Assembly (NCBI RefSeq): GCF_001586165.1
Contig: NZ_CP014608.1
Coordinates: 682,001-746,000 of the forward strand
From: Obesumbacterium proteus
Lineage (GTDB): Bacteria; Pseudomonadota; Gammaproteobacteria; Enterobacterales; Enterobacteriaceae
Direction: 5' to 3'
Length of the DNA: 64,000 nt
The position numbers and the translations under genes are program-made. The notes beneath the pieces are model-generated. The model saw nothing but the letters and a program-made list of their open reading frames with translations, ran no database searches and was not told where the DNA came from. Below, one piece after another: positions 44,657 to 52,729 of the stretch (the stretch's first letter is position 1; the number at the start of each line of letters is the position of its first letter).

Positions 44657-45575
44657 ATTTATGTGGTGCTGCGTACACCTTTTTAAGGTGATCGATAAGC
44701 CGATCTTTTTGCTGCCAGAGATTATTCAACCAGAGCTGGAAGTGTCGTTTAAAGACCTTATCGTTGAAATAATCGCCGTGCATTTCCGCTGTGATGGGCA
44801 ATGTTTCTACTCGCACGACAATTTTCTTCATTCTGCCGCAGAGTAGATCTAAAAATGGGCTGTGATTATTGTCTGGATAAACCAGTGTAATATTCAATAC
44901 ACGATCAAACTGATTGCCCAATGCGCTTAGTGTGAATGCGATGCCCGCTGCTTTTGGTGGGAGCAAATTTCGATAAGGAGAGTGCGTTCTTACTCGCTTC
45001 TCTTCAGTGCTGCGCGATCCTTCGACAAAATTAACAATGGTGGTTGGACGAAGACGAAACTTTTCGCAGGAACGGCGTGTGGTTTCAATATCTTTGCCAC
45101 GTAATTCGGGATGCTTTAGTAAATAGCTGCGTGAATAGCGTTTCATAAACGGCATATCCAGAGCCCAGCAGGCAAAGCCAACGAAAGGAACCCAAGCAAG
45201 CTGTTGCTTCAAAAAGTACTTATTCATTGGAATATAATTGCGCAACAGTACGCAGAGTACGACGATATCGGTCCAGCTTTTATGATTACTGATGACCAAA
45301 TACCAATTGTCTTTGCTCAGATCTTCTAAGCCGTCTACCTCCCACTTTAAACCAACGTTAAGCCTCATCAGCATCGATAAGCCTTGGCACCAGCACCACA
45401 TCATGAAATCAGCGAAGCTTGAGATATATCGCCAAATAAAAGGGATGGGGAGTAGGAGTTTTATGATGCCTGCGATCGTAATCGGTATAGAACATAAAAC
45501 TGTCACGAGGATGGTCAACGCCGTGGTTAACACAAATAGGATGGGTGATAGAACCAAGGCAATCAACGTAGGCAT
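44655..45575 (-). CDS. yihG: Inner-membrane acyltransferase YihG (PlsC family)
   Basis: Lysophospholipid acyltransferase-type protein. E. coli YihG is reported to act as a minor 1-acylglycerol-3-phosphate acyltransferase. 306 residues. Two N-terminal hydrophobic segments (about 5-45), then the acyltransferase motif NHKSWTDIV (His-x4-Asp, about 97-105), KYFLKQQLAWVPFVGFACW and FVEGSRSTEEKR (about 190). The N-terminus is shorter than in E. coli by several residues. Convergent with dsbA, divergent from polA. Confidence 0.92.
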   Translation of the reverse strand: MPTLIALVLSPILFVLTTALTILVTVLCSIPITIAGIIKLLLPIPFIWRYISSFADFMMWCWCQGLSMLMRLNVGLKWEVDGLEDLSKDNWYLVISNHKSWTDIVVLCVLLRNYIPMNKYFLKQQLAWVPFVGFACWALDMPFMKRYSRSYLLKHPELRGKDIETTRRSCEKFRLRPTTIVNFVEGSRSTEEKRVRTHSPYRNLLPPKAAGIAFTLSALGNQFDRVLNITLVYPDNNHSPFLDLLCGRMKKIVVRVETLPITAEMHGDYFNDKVFKRHFQLWLNNLWQQKDRLIDHLKKVYAAPHK

Positions 45576-45759
45576 TAGCTTATTCGTGTAATAGCATTTG
45601 AGGAATCAAAGCGCGATTTTACCAGAAGGCTTATTGAACAACAGCATTTCGCCAGATATATGAAAGATAAATTCAAAAGCATTAGCATAGTTGATTATTT
45701 AGACTACTCTGTATGAGGCGTTATCAGTAATATGAAAATAACGGTGACTAACTGAAATA

Positions 45760-45768
45760 TTATCCACA
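45760..45768 (+). promoter_or_regulatory. DnaA box 1 upstream of polA
   Basis: TTATCCACA, a perfect match to the strong DnaA box. 266 bp before the polA ATG. Confidence 0.6.
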
Positions 45769-45901
45769 TCACAAGATGGCTGGCTATTTTATATGCTGGC
45801 AGGTATATTTGCATGTAAGTCATTTAAAATATTAATAAAATTGCAAATCAAAGATAGGCAATAACACTTATTATTAAAATCATGATCTTTTGTTCACAAA
45901 C

Positions 45902-45910
45902 TTATCCACA
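45902..45910 (+). promoter_or_regulatory. DnaA box 2 upstream of polA
   Basis: TTATCCACA, perfect and in the same orientation as box 1, 124 bp before the polA ATG. From memory, DnaA stimulates polA transcription in E. coli through boxes in its promoter region. Confidence 0.65.
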
Positions 45911-46033
45911 ATTTGATCGTTCAGATCTGAATACTTGATCGCATTACTCATCAAATCTCCCGCTAAAATTCGTCTCTTGTCCCGAGGTATGGCATCCTTA
46001 CCTCTAAGTTCACCATCACGATAAAGACATACT

Positions 46034-48838
46034 ATGGCCGAAATCCCTGAAAACCCCCTGATCCTAGTTGATGGATCCTCATACCTGTACCGTGCATACC
46101 ATGCTTTTCCTCCGTTAACGAACCGTGCGGGAGAGCCTACAGGGGCAATGTATGGCGTGTTGAATATGCTGCGCAGCCTGATGCTGCAATATCAGCCGAG
46201 TCACGTCGCTGTGGTATTCGACGCCAAAGGAAAGACTTTCCGTGATGAGTTGTTTGCTGAATACAAATCACATCGTCCACCCATGCCAGATGACTTACGT
46301 GAGCAAATAGAGCCGCTGCATAAAATGGTTCAGGCCGTTGGTTTGCCTCTTCTAGCTGTTTCTGGCGTCGAGGCTGATGATGTTATTGGTACGTTGGCGC
46401 AGGCTGCTGAAAAAGCCGGACGCCATGTATTGATCAGCACCGGTGATAAAGATATGGCGCAGCTTGTGACGCCAAATATCACGCTGATCAACACGATGAA
46501 TAACACCATTTTGGGGCCACAGGAAGTTTGCGAAAAATATGGTGTGCCACCTGAGTTAATCATCGATTTCCTTGCCCTGATGGGGGATTCCTCGGATAAC
46601 ATTCCAGGCGTACCCGGCGTTGGCGAAAAAACAGCTCAGGCGCTGTTACAAGGTATTGGTAGCCTAAAACAGATCTATAGCGATTTGGATAAAGTGGCGA
46701 CTCTGAGTTTCCGCGGTGCCAAAACGATGGGCGCTAAGCTGGAGCTGAATAAAGATAAGGCCGATCTTTCATACCTGCTGGCGACGATTAAAACCGACGT
46801 TGAGTTGGATGTTACCTGCGACGATCTCCAGCTCAAGCCGATGGACACTGAACAACTGCACGAATTATTTAGCCGCTATGAGTTTAAACGCTGGCTAGAA
46901 GACGCAGAAGCCGGTTCTTGGCTCAGCGGTGAAAAGAAAGCACCAGCGGCGCGTAAACCTGCCAAAGCTGACAGTGAGCCGCTAGCGGCGGCTGTGGTGG
47001 AAGAGGCCACGTCGGTTTTATCACAGGAAAATTACCAAACTATTCTGGATGAGTCGGCGCTGGATAATTTGATCGCCAGCTTGAAAGCCGCGAAGGTTTT
47101 CGCCTTCGATACGGAAACTGATTCTCTGGATGTCTTAACGACCAATCTGGTCGGCCTGTCATTTGCGACAGCGCCGGGCGTCGCGGCTTATATTCCAGTC
47201 GGCCATGACTATCTCGATGCGCCAGATCAGCTGAGCCGTGATGCCGTTTTGGCGAAGTTAAAACCCCTGTTGGAAGATGACAATCTTCAGAAAGTTGGGC
47301 AGAACCTAAAATACGATCAAGGCGTCATGGCGCGTTATAGCATTGAGCTAAAAGGCATTGCGTTCGACACTATGCTGGAATCGTATGATCTCGACAGCGT
47401 TGCCGGTCGCCATGATATGGATAGCTTGGCTGAACGTCACTTGAATCATAAAACCATTACTTTTGAAGAAATTGCGGGTAAAGGTAAATCTCAGCTGACC
47501 TTTAACCAGATTGCACTTGAACAGGCTGCGCCTTACGCAGCTGAAGATGCCGATGTGACTTTACAGCTGCATCTCAAACTTTGGCCACAGCTAGAAAAAG
47601 AAGCGGGTTTGAAGAAAGTCTTCACTGATATTGATATGCCTTTGGTTCCAGTGCTTTCGCGCATGGAGCGAACCGGCGTACTGATCGATAGCAATATTCT
47701 TGGCAAACATTCTCAGGAGCTGGCTATCCGCTTGGATGAGCTGGAGAAGAAGGCACATGAGGCTGCGGGAGAACCCTTCAACCTCTCCTCACCAAAACAG
47801 CTACAGGCGATTTTATTCGAAAAGCAGAAGCTGCCTGTTGTGAAAAAAACGCCGGGCGGAGCGCCTTCAACAAATGAAGAGGTGTTGGCTGAATTAGCTG
47901 AGCAAGGCTTTGAACTGCCAACCATTATTTTGGAACATCGTGGTTTAGCGAAGTTAAAAAGTACGTATACGGATAAGCTCCCGCAGATGATCAATGGCGC
48001 GACGGGTCGAGTCCATACCTCTTATCACCAAGCGGTTACCGCAACCGGACGACTTTCTTCCAGCGATCCTAACCTACAGAATATCCCAGTGCGTAATGAT
48101 GAAGGACGCCGGATCCGTCAGGCTTTCATTGCGCCACAGGGCTACAAAATTGTTGCGGCCGACTACTCTCAGATTGAATTACGCATCATGGCGCACTTGT
48201 CGGGTGACAAGGGTCTACTGACTGCGTTTGCCGCCGGTAAGGATATTCACCGTGCTACGGCGGCAGAAGTCTTTGGCTTAGCGCTTGAAGATGTCACCAG
48301 TGAACAGCGACGCAGTGCTAAAGCGATTAACTTTGGACTGATTTATGGCATGAGCGCGTTTGGTTTGGCTCATCAGCTGAATATTGCCCGTGGTGAAGCG
48401 CAGCGTTATATGGACCTCTATTTTGAGCGTTACCCTGGCGTGCTTGAATATATGGAGCGTACACGGCAGCAGGCAGCTGAGCAGGGATATGTAGAGACGT
48501 TGGATGGTCGTCGCCTCTATCTGCCTGAAATTCATTCCCGTAACGGTATGCGCCGTAAGGCGGCAGAACGCGCTGCGATCAACGCGCCGATGCAAGGAAC
48601 CGCGGCTGATATTATCAAGCGTGCGATGATCGCCGTTGATGCATGGTTATTGGAACAGCAAGAACCTTTAGTTCGCATGATTATGCAGGTGCACGATGAA
48701 TTGGTCTTTGAAGTTCATGAGTCCATCATCGATCAAACGGTCGAGAAAGTTCGTGAACTGATGGAGAAAAGCCTTGAGTTGGCGGTTCCGTTAAAAGTTG
48801 ATGTGGGTACTGGTGAAAACTGGGATCAAGCTCACTAA
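46034..48838 (+). CDS. polA: DNA polymerase I
   Basis: Removes RNA primers and fills gaps in replication and repair. 934 residues (E. coli 928). 5'-nuclease domain (1-about 325: ILVDGSSYLYRAYHA, GVEADDVIGT, DSSDNIPGVPGVGEKTA). Proofreading 3'-5' exonuclease with DTETD at about 359. Polymerase domain with DYSQIELR (about 710), KAINFGLIYG and VHDELVF (about 887). All three catalytic sites look intact, so this is a full-function enzyme. spf follows 145 bp downstream, as in E. coli. Confidence 0.98.
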   Translation: MAEIPENPLILVDGSSYLYRAYHAFPPLTNRAGEPTGAMYGVLNMLRSLMLQYQPSHVAVVFDAKGKTFRDELFAEYKSHRPPMPDDLREQIEPLHKMVQAVGLPLLAVSGVEADDVIGTLAQAAEKAGRHVLISTGDKDMAQLVTPNITLINTMNNTILGPQEVCEKYGVPPELIIDFLALMGDSSDNIPGVPGVGEKTAQALLQGIGSLKQIYSDLDKVATLSFRGAKTMGAKLELNKDKADLSYLLATIKTDVELDVTCDDLQLKPMDTEQLHELFSRYEFKRWLEDAEAGSWLSGEKKAPAARKPAKADSEPLAAAVVEEATSVLSQENYQTILDESALDNLIASLKAAKVFAFDTETDSLDVLTTNLVGLSFATAPGVAAYIPVGHDYLDAPDQLSRDAVLAKLKPLLEDDNLQKVGQNLKYDQGVMARYSIELKGIAFDTMLESYDLDSVAGRHDMDSLAERHLNHKTITFEEIAGKGKSQLTFNQIALEQAAPYAAEDADVTLQLHLKLWPQLEKEAGLKKVFTDIDMPLVPVLSRMERTGVLIDSNILGKHSQELAIRLDELEKKAHEAAGEPFNLSSPKQLQAILFEKQKLPVVKKTPGGAPSTNEEVLAELAEQGFELPTIILEHRGLAKLKSTYTDKLPQMINGATGRVHTSYHQAVTATGRLSSSDPNLQNIPVRNDEGRRIRQAFIAPQGYKIVAADYSQIELRIMAHLSGDKGLLTAFAAGKDIHRATAAEVFGLALEDVTSEQRRSAKAINFGLIYGMSAFGLAHQLNIARGEAQRYMDLYFERYPGVLEYMERTRQQAAEQGYVETLDGRRLYLPEIHSRNGMRRKAAERAAINAPMQGTAADIIKRAMIAVDAWLLEQQEPLVRMIMQVHDELVFEVHESIIDQTVEKVRELMEKSLELAVPLKVDVGTGENWDQAH

Positions 48839-48859
48839 ATGATGGTTAATTAATCTATT

Positions 48860-48944
48860 TATGTAATTTAACTACATAAAATCGCGTTCATTACGCCGTT
48901 TATGCTGCTTAATTGAACGCATTTTTGTAAGTTAGCTACAAAAA
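48860..48944. promoter_or_regulatory. Two matching dyads between polA and spf
   Basis: TATGTA-N7-TACATA (48860-48878) and TTTTTGTA-N7-TACAAAAA (48922-48944) share the pattern TGTA-A.TTA.C-TACA. Their centres are 64 bp apart, close to six helical turns. The second centre is about 51 bp upstream of the spf start. Candidate operators of an unknown regulator. CRP, the known spf repressor in E. coli, prefers TGTGA-N6-TCACA, which these do not match well. Confidence 0.4.
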
Positions 48945-48983
48945 GGGTTTTCCCTCGTCTGAAAATGTTGTAGAGTTACAGAC

Positions 48984-49092
48984 GTAGGGTACAGAGGTAA
49001 GATGTTCTATCTTTCAGACCTTTTACTTCACGTAATCGGATTTGGCTGAATATTAGCCGCCCCAGTCTTTTATGACTGGGGCGTTTTTTTTT
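48984..49092 (+). ncRNA. spf: Spot 42 small RNA
   Basis: About 109 nt, nearly identical to E. coli Spot 42: GTAGGGTACAGAGGTAAG at the 5' end, the central unstructured regions, and the terminator GCCCCAGTC/GACTGGGGC with a long T-run. An Hfq-dependent RNA that represses galK and many secondary-carbon genes. It is itself repressed by cAMP-CRP in E. coli. A TAGAGT -10-like element is at 48971-48976. Confidence 0.95.
49002..49049 (+). CDS. spfP: SpfP, 15-residue protein encoded within Spot 42
   Basis: ATG TTC TAT to TGA: MFYLSDLLLHVIGFG, preceded by AGAGGTAAG. Identical reading frame to the one described in E. coli Spot 42, where the tiny protein (SpfP) was reported to act with the RNA in CRP-linked regulation. 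Complete conservation of the frame here supports it. Expression is inferred. Confidence 0.65.
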   Translation: MFYLSDLLLHVIGFG

Positions 49093-49101
49093 GCCCAAAC
49101 C

Positions 49102-49125
49102 AAAAAAAGGCCGCCTAAGCGACCT
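49102..49125 (-). terminator. Terminator of engB
   Basis: Read on the minus strand: AAGGTCGC, TTAG loop, GCGGCCTT, then a T-run (bases 49108-49102). One G-T pair in the stem. It faces the spf terminator. Confidence 0.75.
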
Positions 49126-49159
49126 TGTTCAATAACTTGTTCAATAAGATGTTAGGCAG

Positions 49160-49828
49160 TTATTCCCCGCCTTCTTCCTCATCTTCTTCAGACAGTGTTT
49201 CAGGCTCAATCTCGCTGAACCACGTATTCAGTTTTTCACTCAGCTTATCGACGCCAAACTTCTTCAGTGAAGAAAACGCTTCAACCTGAATATCGCCCAT
49301 AAACGGCAAAATAGCCTCACGCACCATATTTAGCTGAGCTTTGCGCGCACCGGATGCCAATTTGTCGGCTTTGGTTAGCAGCAGCATAACCGGCAGGTTA
49401 ACGTCTACGGCCCATTGGATCATTTGCTGATCGAGATCTTTCAGCGGGTGACGGATATCCATCAACACCACTAAACCCTTCAGACAGTTACGTTTTTGCA
49501 GGTATTCACCTAACGCTTTCTGCCATTTGCGTTTCATCTCTTCCGGCACTTCTGCATAGCCATAACCTGGTAAGTCAACGAGGCGAATACCGTCGGTAAC
49601 TTCAAACAGGTTAATCAGCTGAGTACGTCCAGGTGTTTTACTGGTACGTGCTAAGCCTTTTTGGTTGGTCAGCGTATTGAGGGCGCTGGATTTACCGGCG
49701 TTAGAGCGACCGGCAAAGGCAACTTCAATTCCGGTATCGGCCGGCAGTGCGCGAATATCAGGGGCGCTGGTGACGAAGTGTGTCACATGATAGTTATAAG
49801 TTTTACGGTTCAAAACGTTCGTCTCCAT
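49160..49828 (-). CDS. engB: Ribosome biogenesis GTP-binding protein EngB (YihA/YsxC)
   Basis: Essential GTPase needed for late 50S assembly. The frame is open to 49936, but the family N-terminus (THFVTSAPDIRALP) is reached from ATG 49828, giving 222 residues (E. coli 210). G1 GRSNAGKSS, G2 TSKTPGRTQ, G3 DLPGYGYAEV, G4 TKAD and G5 SSL are all present. The C-terminus is extended by an acidic tail (SEEDEEEGGE). The ribosome site is weak. Divergent from csrC. Confidence 0.93.
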   Translation of the reverse strand: METNVLNRKTYNYHVTHFVTSAPDIRALPADTGIEVAFAGRSNAGKSSALNTLTNQKGLARTSKTPGRTQLINLFEVTDGIRLVDLPGYGYAEVPEEMKRKWQKALGEYLQKRNCLKGLVVLMDIRHPLKDLDQQMIQWAVDVNLPVMLLLTKADKLASGARKAQLNMVREAILPFMGDIQVEAFSSLKKFGVDKLSEKLNTWFSEIEPETLSEEDEEEGGE

Positions 49829-50020
49829 TAAAGCATGGGGGTATCTGGTGGGGATTATAACTGCATCAGCCGCAAAGAGCGCATAAAACCGCTGTTTATC
49901 TGCTGTAAGCTCACGGCTTACAGCCGTGTAAGACATTGACCATTCGTTTTTCGGGCAATCACGTTTTCCGCTATAAGCCTGAATTTATTAAAGTAATAGA
50001 TTCATATAATTACAAAACAA

Positions 50021-50036
50021 CGTGATAGAGATCACA
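50021..50036. promoter_or_regulatory. CRP site upstream of csrC
   Basis: CGTGA-TAGAGA-TCACA, nine of ten consensus positions with the right 6-bp spacing. About 75 bp before csrC. CRP is reported to repress csrC in E. coli. Confidence 0.65.
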
Positions 50037-50094
50037 TGATGTCGGGTGTGATAACCCATTGAGAAAGTAAGCCAATACTTTAAAGTATCTTTCA

Positions 50095-50414
50095 ACGCCA
50101 AGGATAACGGCACGGAAACTTCGTCAGGAAGACGAATCTCAGGGAACGCAAGAATGCGTAACGAGAGAAAGGATTCACGCTAAAGGATTAGCGAAGATAT
50201 ACAGGATGTATATCGTAAAGGAAGACACGAACTCAGGATGAGTTTAGCGCTGGAATTGGCGCAACAAGGACAAGAGCCTCAGGAAGAGGATGCTAGGAGC
50301 AAAACGGCAAAGGGAAAAACCGGGACGTTGACTGCATTCAAGGATTGAATTGCGTGAATATCCTTCATTTGAAGGCTAGAATTAAGGCGACAGTTTAGGC
50401 TGTCGCCTTTTTTC
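50095..50414 (+). ncRNA. csrC: CsrC-type CsrA-sequestering small RNA
   Basis: Located between engB and yihI, exactly the E. coli csrC position. About 17 GGA triplets in 320 nt, many in short hairpins (ACTCAGGATGAGT at about 50231, ATACAGGATGTAT at about 50199, CGTCAGGAAGACG at about 50122). The 3' end is a clear terminator, GGCGACAG-N6-CTGTCGCC plus T-run (50386-50413), close to that of E. coli csrC. Binds and titrates CsrA. The 5' end is approximate. The sequence body is strongly diverged from E. coli. Confidence 0.88.
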
Positions 50415-50562
50415 TTTGTGTGCTTTCTGGTAGGGTGTGCGCATTGTCCGCCCCCTCAGCCTAAACGCCTGTTTTACGGGTGTCGGAGACTGGCGTATCA
50501 GGAATTAACCTGAGCTCGCTAATATTTCTCTACTCGATTTATCTCTCTGTGAGTACACGCTA

Positions 50563-51102
50563 ATGAGTCCTGCCAATAAAACGCCGAAAGCTAAAACTTC
50601 AGCGCCAAAACAAAAACGAAAAACCCGTGTTGAGCTCGATCTGGAAGCTCGTGCCCGTAAGCGCCAGAAAAAGCACCGCGGTAACAAATCGGGTGGCCGT
50701 GCCAACCCAGAAGCCGCCAACAAAAAAACCGGTGATTCAGCCAAAGTTGTAGATCCGCGCATTGGCAGCAAAGTGCCTGTATCGCTGGTGGCAACAGAAG
50801 TGAAGAAGCCAAAAGCAAAAGCGCCTAAACCGGAAGCGAAAAAACGACTGACGCCAGAAGAAGAGCTGACTCAGTTGGAAAACGATCCGCGTCTGGATGA
50901 GCTGCTGATCCGCCTTGACGATGGTGAAGATCTCAACCAAGAAGAGCAAAGCTACGTCGACAACATGTTGGATCGTATTGATGCGCTGATGGAAGAGTTA
51001 GGCATCGAGTTGGGCGACGAAGATGACGAAGTCGACGAAGAAGAGCCAAAAGAAGACATCGTTAAATTGCTCAAACGCGGTAACCCGAAAGACGTATTTT
51101 AA
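50563..51102 (+). CDS. yihI: Der GTPase-activating protein YihI
   Basis: Activates the GTPase Der (EngA) and so tunes 50S assembly. 179 residues (E. coli 169). A Lys/Arg-rich, Ala/Pro-rich N-terminal half with ELDLEARARKRQKKHRG and DPRIGSK comes first. A C-terminal half with LDELLIRLDDGEDLNQEEQSYVDNMLDRIDALMEELG and a very acidic tail follows. Neighbours engB and hemN are conserved. A 57-codon ORF starts six bases after its stop. Confidence 0.93.
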   Translation: MSPANKTPKAKTSAPKQKRKTRVELDLEARARKRQKKHRGNKSGGRANPEAANKKTGDSAKVVDPRIGSKVPVSLVATEVKKPKAKAPKPEAKKRLTPEEELTQLENDPRLDELLIRLDDGEDLNQEEQSYVDNMLDRIDALMEELGIELGDEDDEVDEEEPKEDIVKLLKRGNPKDVF

Positions 51103-51108
51103 TCGTCA

Positions 51109-51282
51109 ATGGGGCTAATCCTAACAATAGCCTTACTGCTTACGTGTTATCTGCTGTGGTTATTAGGTAAACTATGGTGGCTGTCGCGGCGTAAACAACG
51201 CTGGCGGCAAGCTGCCATGACCCGCCAGTTTTCACGGCTTCCTCGTCACCGGTCTGGCAGACGAAATCATCGGAAGGAGTAA
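51109..51282 (+). CDS. Small membrane protein of unknown function, 57 aa
   Basis: Not recognised. Starts at ATG six bases after the yihI stop and ends at TAA two bases before the hemN ATG. Its last codons (AAG GAG TAA) form the hemN ribosome site. Residues 1-24 (MGLILTIALLLTCYLLWLLG and on) are one hydrophobic helix. The rest is strongly basic (WWLSRRKQRWRQ, RHRSGRRNHRKE), giving an N-out/C-in or tail-in topology with a DNA/RNA- or lipid-facing basic tail. The exact fit between two genes suggests real, coupled translation. I vaguely recall a larger membrane-anchored DUF2489 protein at this place in other gamma-proteobacteria. This could be its remnant. Confidence 0.6.
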   Translation: MGLILTIALLLTCYLLWLLGKLWWLSRRKQRWRQAAMTRQFSRLPRHRSGRRNHRKE

Positions 51283-51284
51283 GC

Positions 51285-52658
51285 ATGTCGGAACAGGCAA
51301 TTGTCTGGGATCTGGCCCTGATTCAAAAATATAACTATTCTGGGCCGCGTTACACCTCATATCCTACTGCATTAGAATTCAGCGAAAGCTTCACCGAGAC
51401 TGAGTTTGCGAATGCAGTAGCTCGTTACCCTGAACGTGCGCTGTCGCTTTACGTTCATATCCCGTTTTGCCACAAGCTGTGTTACTTCTGCGGCTGCAAT
51501 AAGATCGTTACCCGTCAAACACATAAAGCGGATGAATATCTTGATAAGCTGGCATTCGAAATTCGCCAACGTGCACCGATGTTTGTGGGGCGAAAAGTCT
51601 CCCAATTACATTGGGGCGGTGGTACGCCAACGTATCTAGATAAAAACCAGATTTCCGGCTTAATGCATATGCTGCGCGATGCTTTTGATTTTCTGCCGGA
51701 TGCAGAAATTTCAATTGAGGTCGATCCGCGTGAAATTGAGCTGGATGTGCTCGACCACCTGCGCCAAGAAGGCTTCAACCGCCTCAGTATGGGCGTGCAG
51801 GACTTCAACAAAGAAGTTCAGAAGCTGGTGAATCGTGAGCAAGACGAACAGTTTATCTTCGATTTGATTAACCGAGCTAAAGCGATCGGTTTTACCTCAA
51901 CGAATATCGATCTTATCTACGGTTTACCAAAGCAAACGCCAGAGAGCTTTAGCTATACGCTGCAAAAAGTGGCTGAGCTAAATCCCGATCGTCTGAGCGT
52001 ATTTAACTACGCGCATATGCCGAAGCTATTTGCCGCGCAGCGTAAAATTAAAGACGAAGACCTGCCATCGGCAGACAGCAAGCTGTCTATCCTGCAAGAA
52101 ACTATCGCGATGCTAACGGGTTCTGGCTATCAGTTTATCGGTATGGACCACTTCGCTCACGCTAATGATGAATTGGCGGTGGCTCAGCGTGAGGGCAAAT
52201 TGCATCGCAATTTCCAAGGCTATACCACGCAGGGCGATAGCGATCTGCTCGGGCTGGGCGTTTCCGCGATAAGCATGATCGGGGATAGCTATGCGCAGAA
52301 TCGCAAAGTGCTGAAAGAGTATTACGCCGACGTGCAAGACCACGGCCATGCGCTTTGGCGTGGGCTTTCCATGACTGAAGATGACTGTTTGCGCCGTGAT
52401 GTGATTAAAAATCTCATCTGCAACTTCCGTCTAGACTATTCCCAAGTTGAGAGCCAATACGCGATTGTTTTTGCCGATTATTTCGCGGATGACTTAAAAC
52501 TGCTGGCACCTTTGGTCGACGATGGGCTGGTGGAAATAACGCCAACCAGCATTGAAGTGACGCCACGCGGTCGTCTGCTGATCCGTAATATTTGCATGTG
52601 CTTTGATATTTATCTGCGTAAGCAGGCGAGAATGCAGCAGTTTTCGCGGGTGATCTAA
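51285..52658 (+). CDS. hemN: Oxygen-independent coproporphyrinogen III oxidase HemN
   Basis: Radical-SAM enzyme of anaerobic haem synthesis, converting coproporphyrinogen III to protoporphyrinogen IX. 457 residues as in E. coli. The 4Fe-4S cysteines are Cys62, Cys66 and Cys69 in PFCHKLCYFCGCNK, with Cys71 also conserved. Second SAM-site residues in GGGTPTYL and SIEVDPREI. C-terminal domain NICMCFDIYLRKQ. GGAAGGAG precedes the ATG. In E. coli glnG lies next. Here an 8.7-kb insertion intervenes. Confidence 0.97.
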   Translation: MSEQAIVWDLALIQKYNYSGPRYTSYPTALEFSESFTETEFANAVARYPERALSLYVHIPFCHKLCYFCGCNKIVTRQTHKADEYLDKLAFEIRQRAPMFVGRKVSQLHWGGGTPTYLDKNQISGLMHMLRDAFDFLPDAEISIEVDPREIELDVLDHLRQEGFNRLSMGVQDFNKEVQKLVNREQDEQFIFDLINRAKAIGFTSTNIDLIYGLPKQTPESFSYTLQKVAELNPDRLSVFNYAHMPKLFAAQRKIKDEDLPSADSKLSILQETIAMLTGSGYQFIGMDHFAHANDELAVAQREGKLHRNFQGYTTQGDSDLLGLGVSAISMIGDSYAQNRKVLKEYYADVQDHGHALWRGLSMTEDDCLRRDVIKNLICNFRLDYSQVESQYAIVFADYFADDLKLLAPLVDDGLVEITPTSIEVTPRGRLLIRNICMCFDIYLRKQARMQQFSRVI

Positions 52659-52667
52659 AAGATGTAT

Positions 52668-52708
52668 GTCTTGGTAGGAAGAGCCGATGTGGCTGGACCT
52701 ACCAAGAC
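52668..52708. other. Long hairpin between hemN and kguD
   Basis: GTCTTGGTAGG (52668-52678) pairs perfectly with CCTACCAAGAC (52698-52708), with an inner AGCC/GGCT stem. No T-run, so not a classical terminator. It may act as a Rho-independent-like barrier or protect 3' ends in the convergent gap. It marks the left edge of the accessory insertion. Confidence 0.6.
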
Positions 52709-52729
52709 CTGAAGTGAAGCACGACGCAA

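Larger units (their letters stand above)
45576..46033. other. AT-rich region upstream of polA
   Basis: 458 bp without a convincing gene. Contains two perfect DnaA boxes and a cluster of four GATC sites (45884, 45915, 45924, 45937), two of them within 14 bases of the second box. The polA promoter must lie in the last 100 bp, but I cannot assign it with confidence. Confidence 0.7.

Noticed and set aside
48860..48944. CRP sites repressing spf
   Set aside because: The arms are TGTA/TACA with 7-bp centres. The TGTGA-N6-TCACA pattern is not met.
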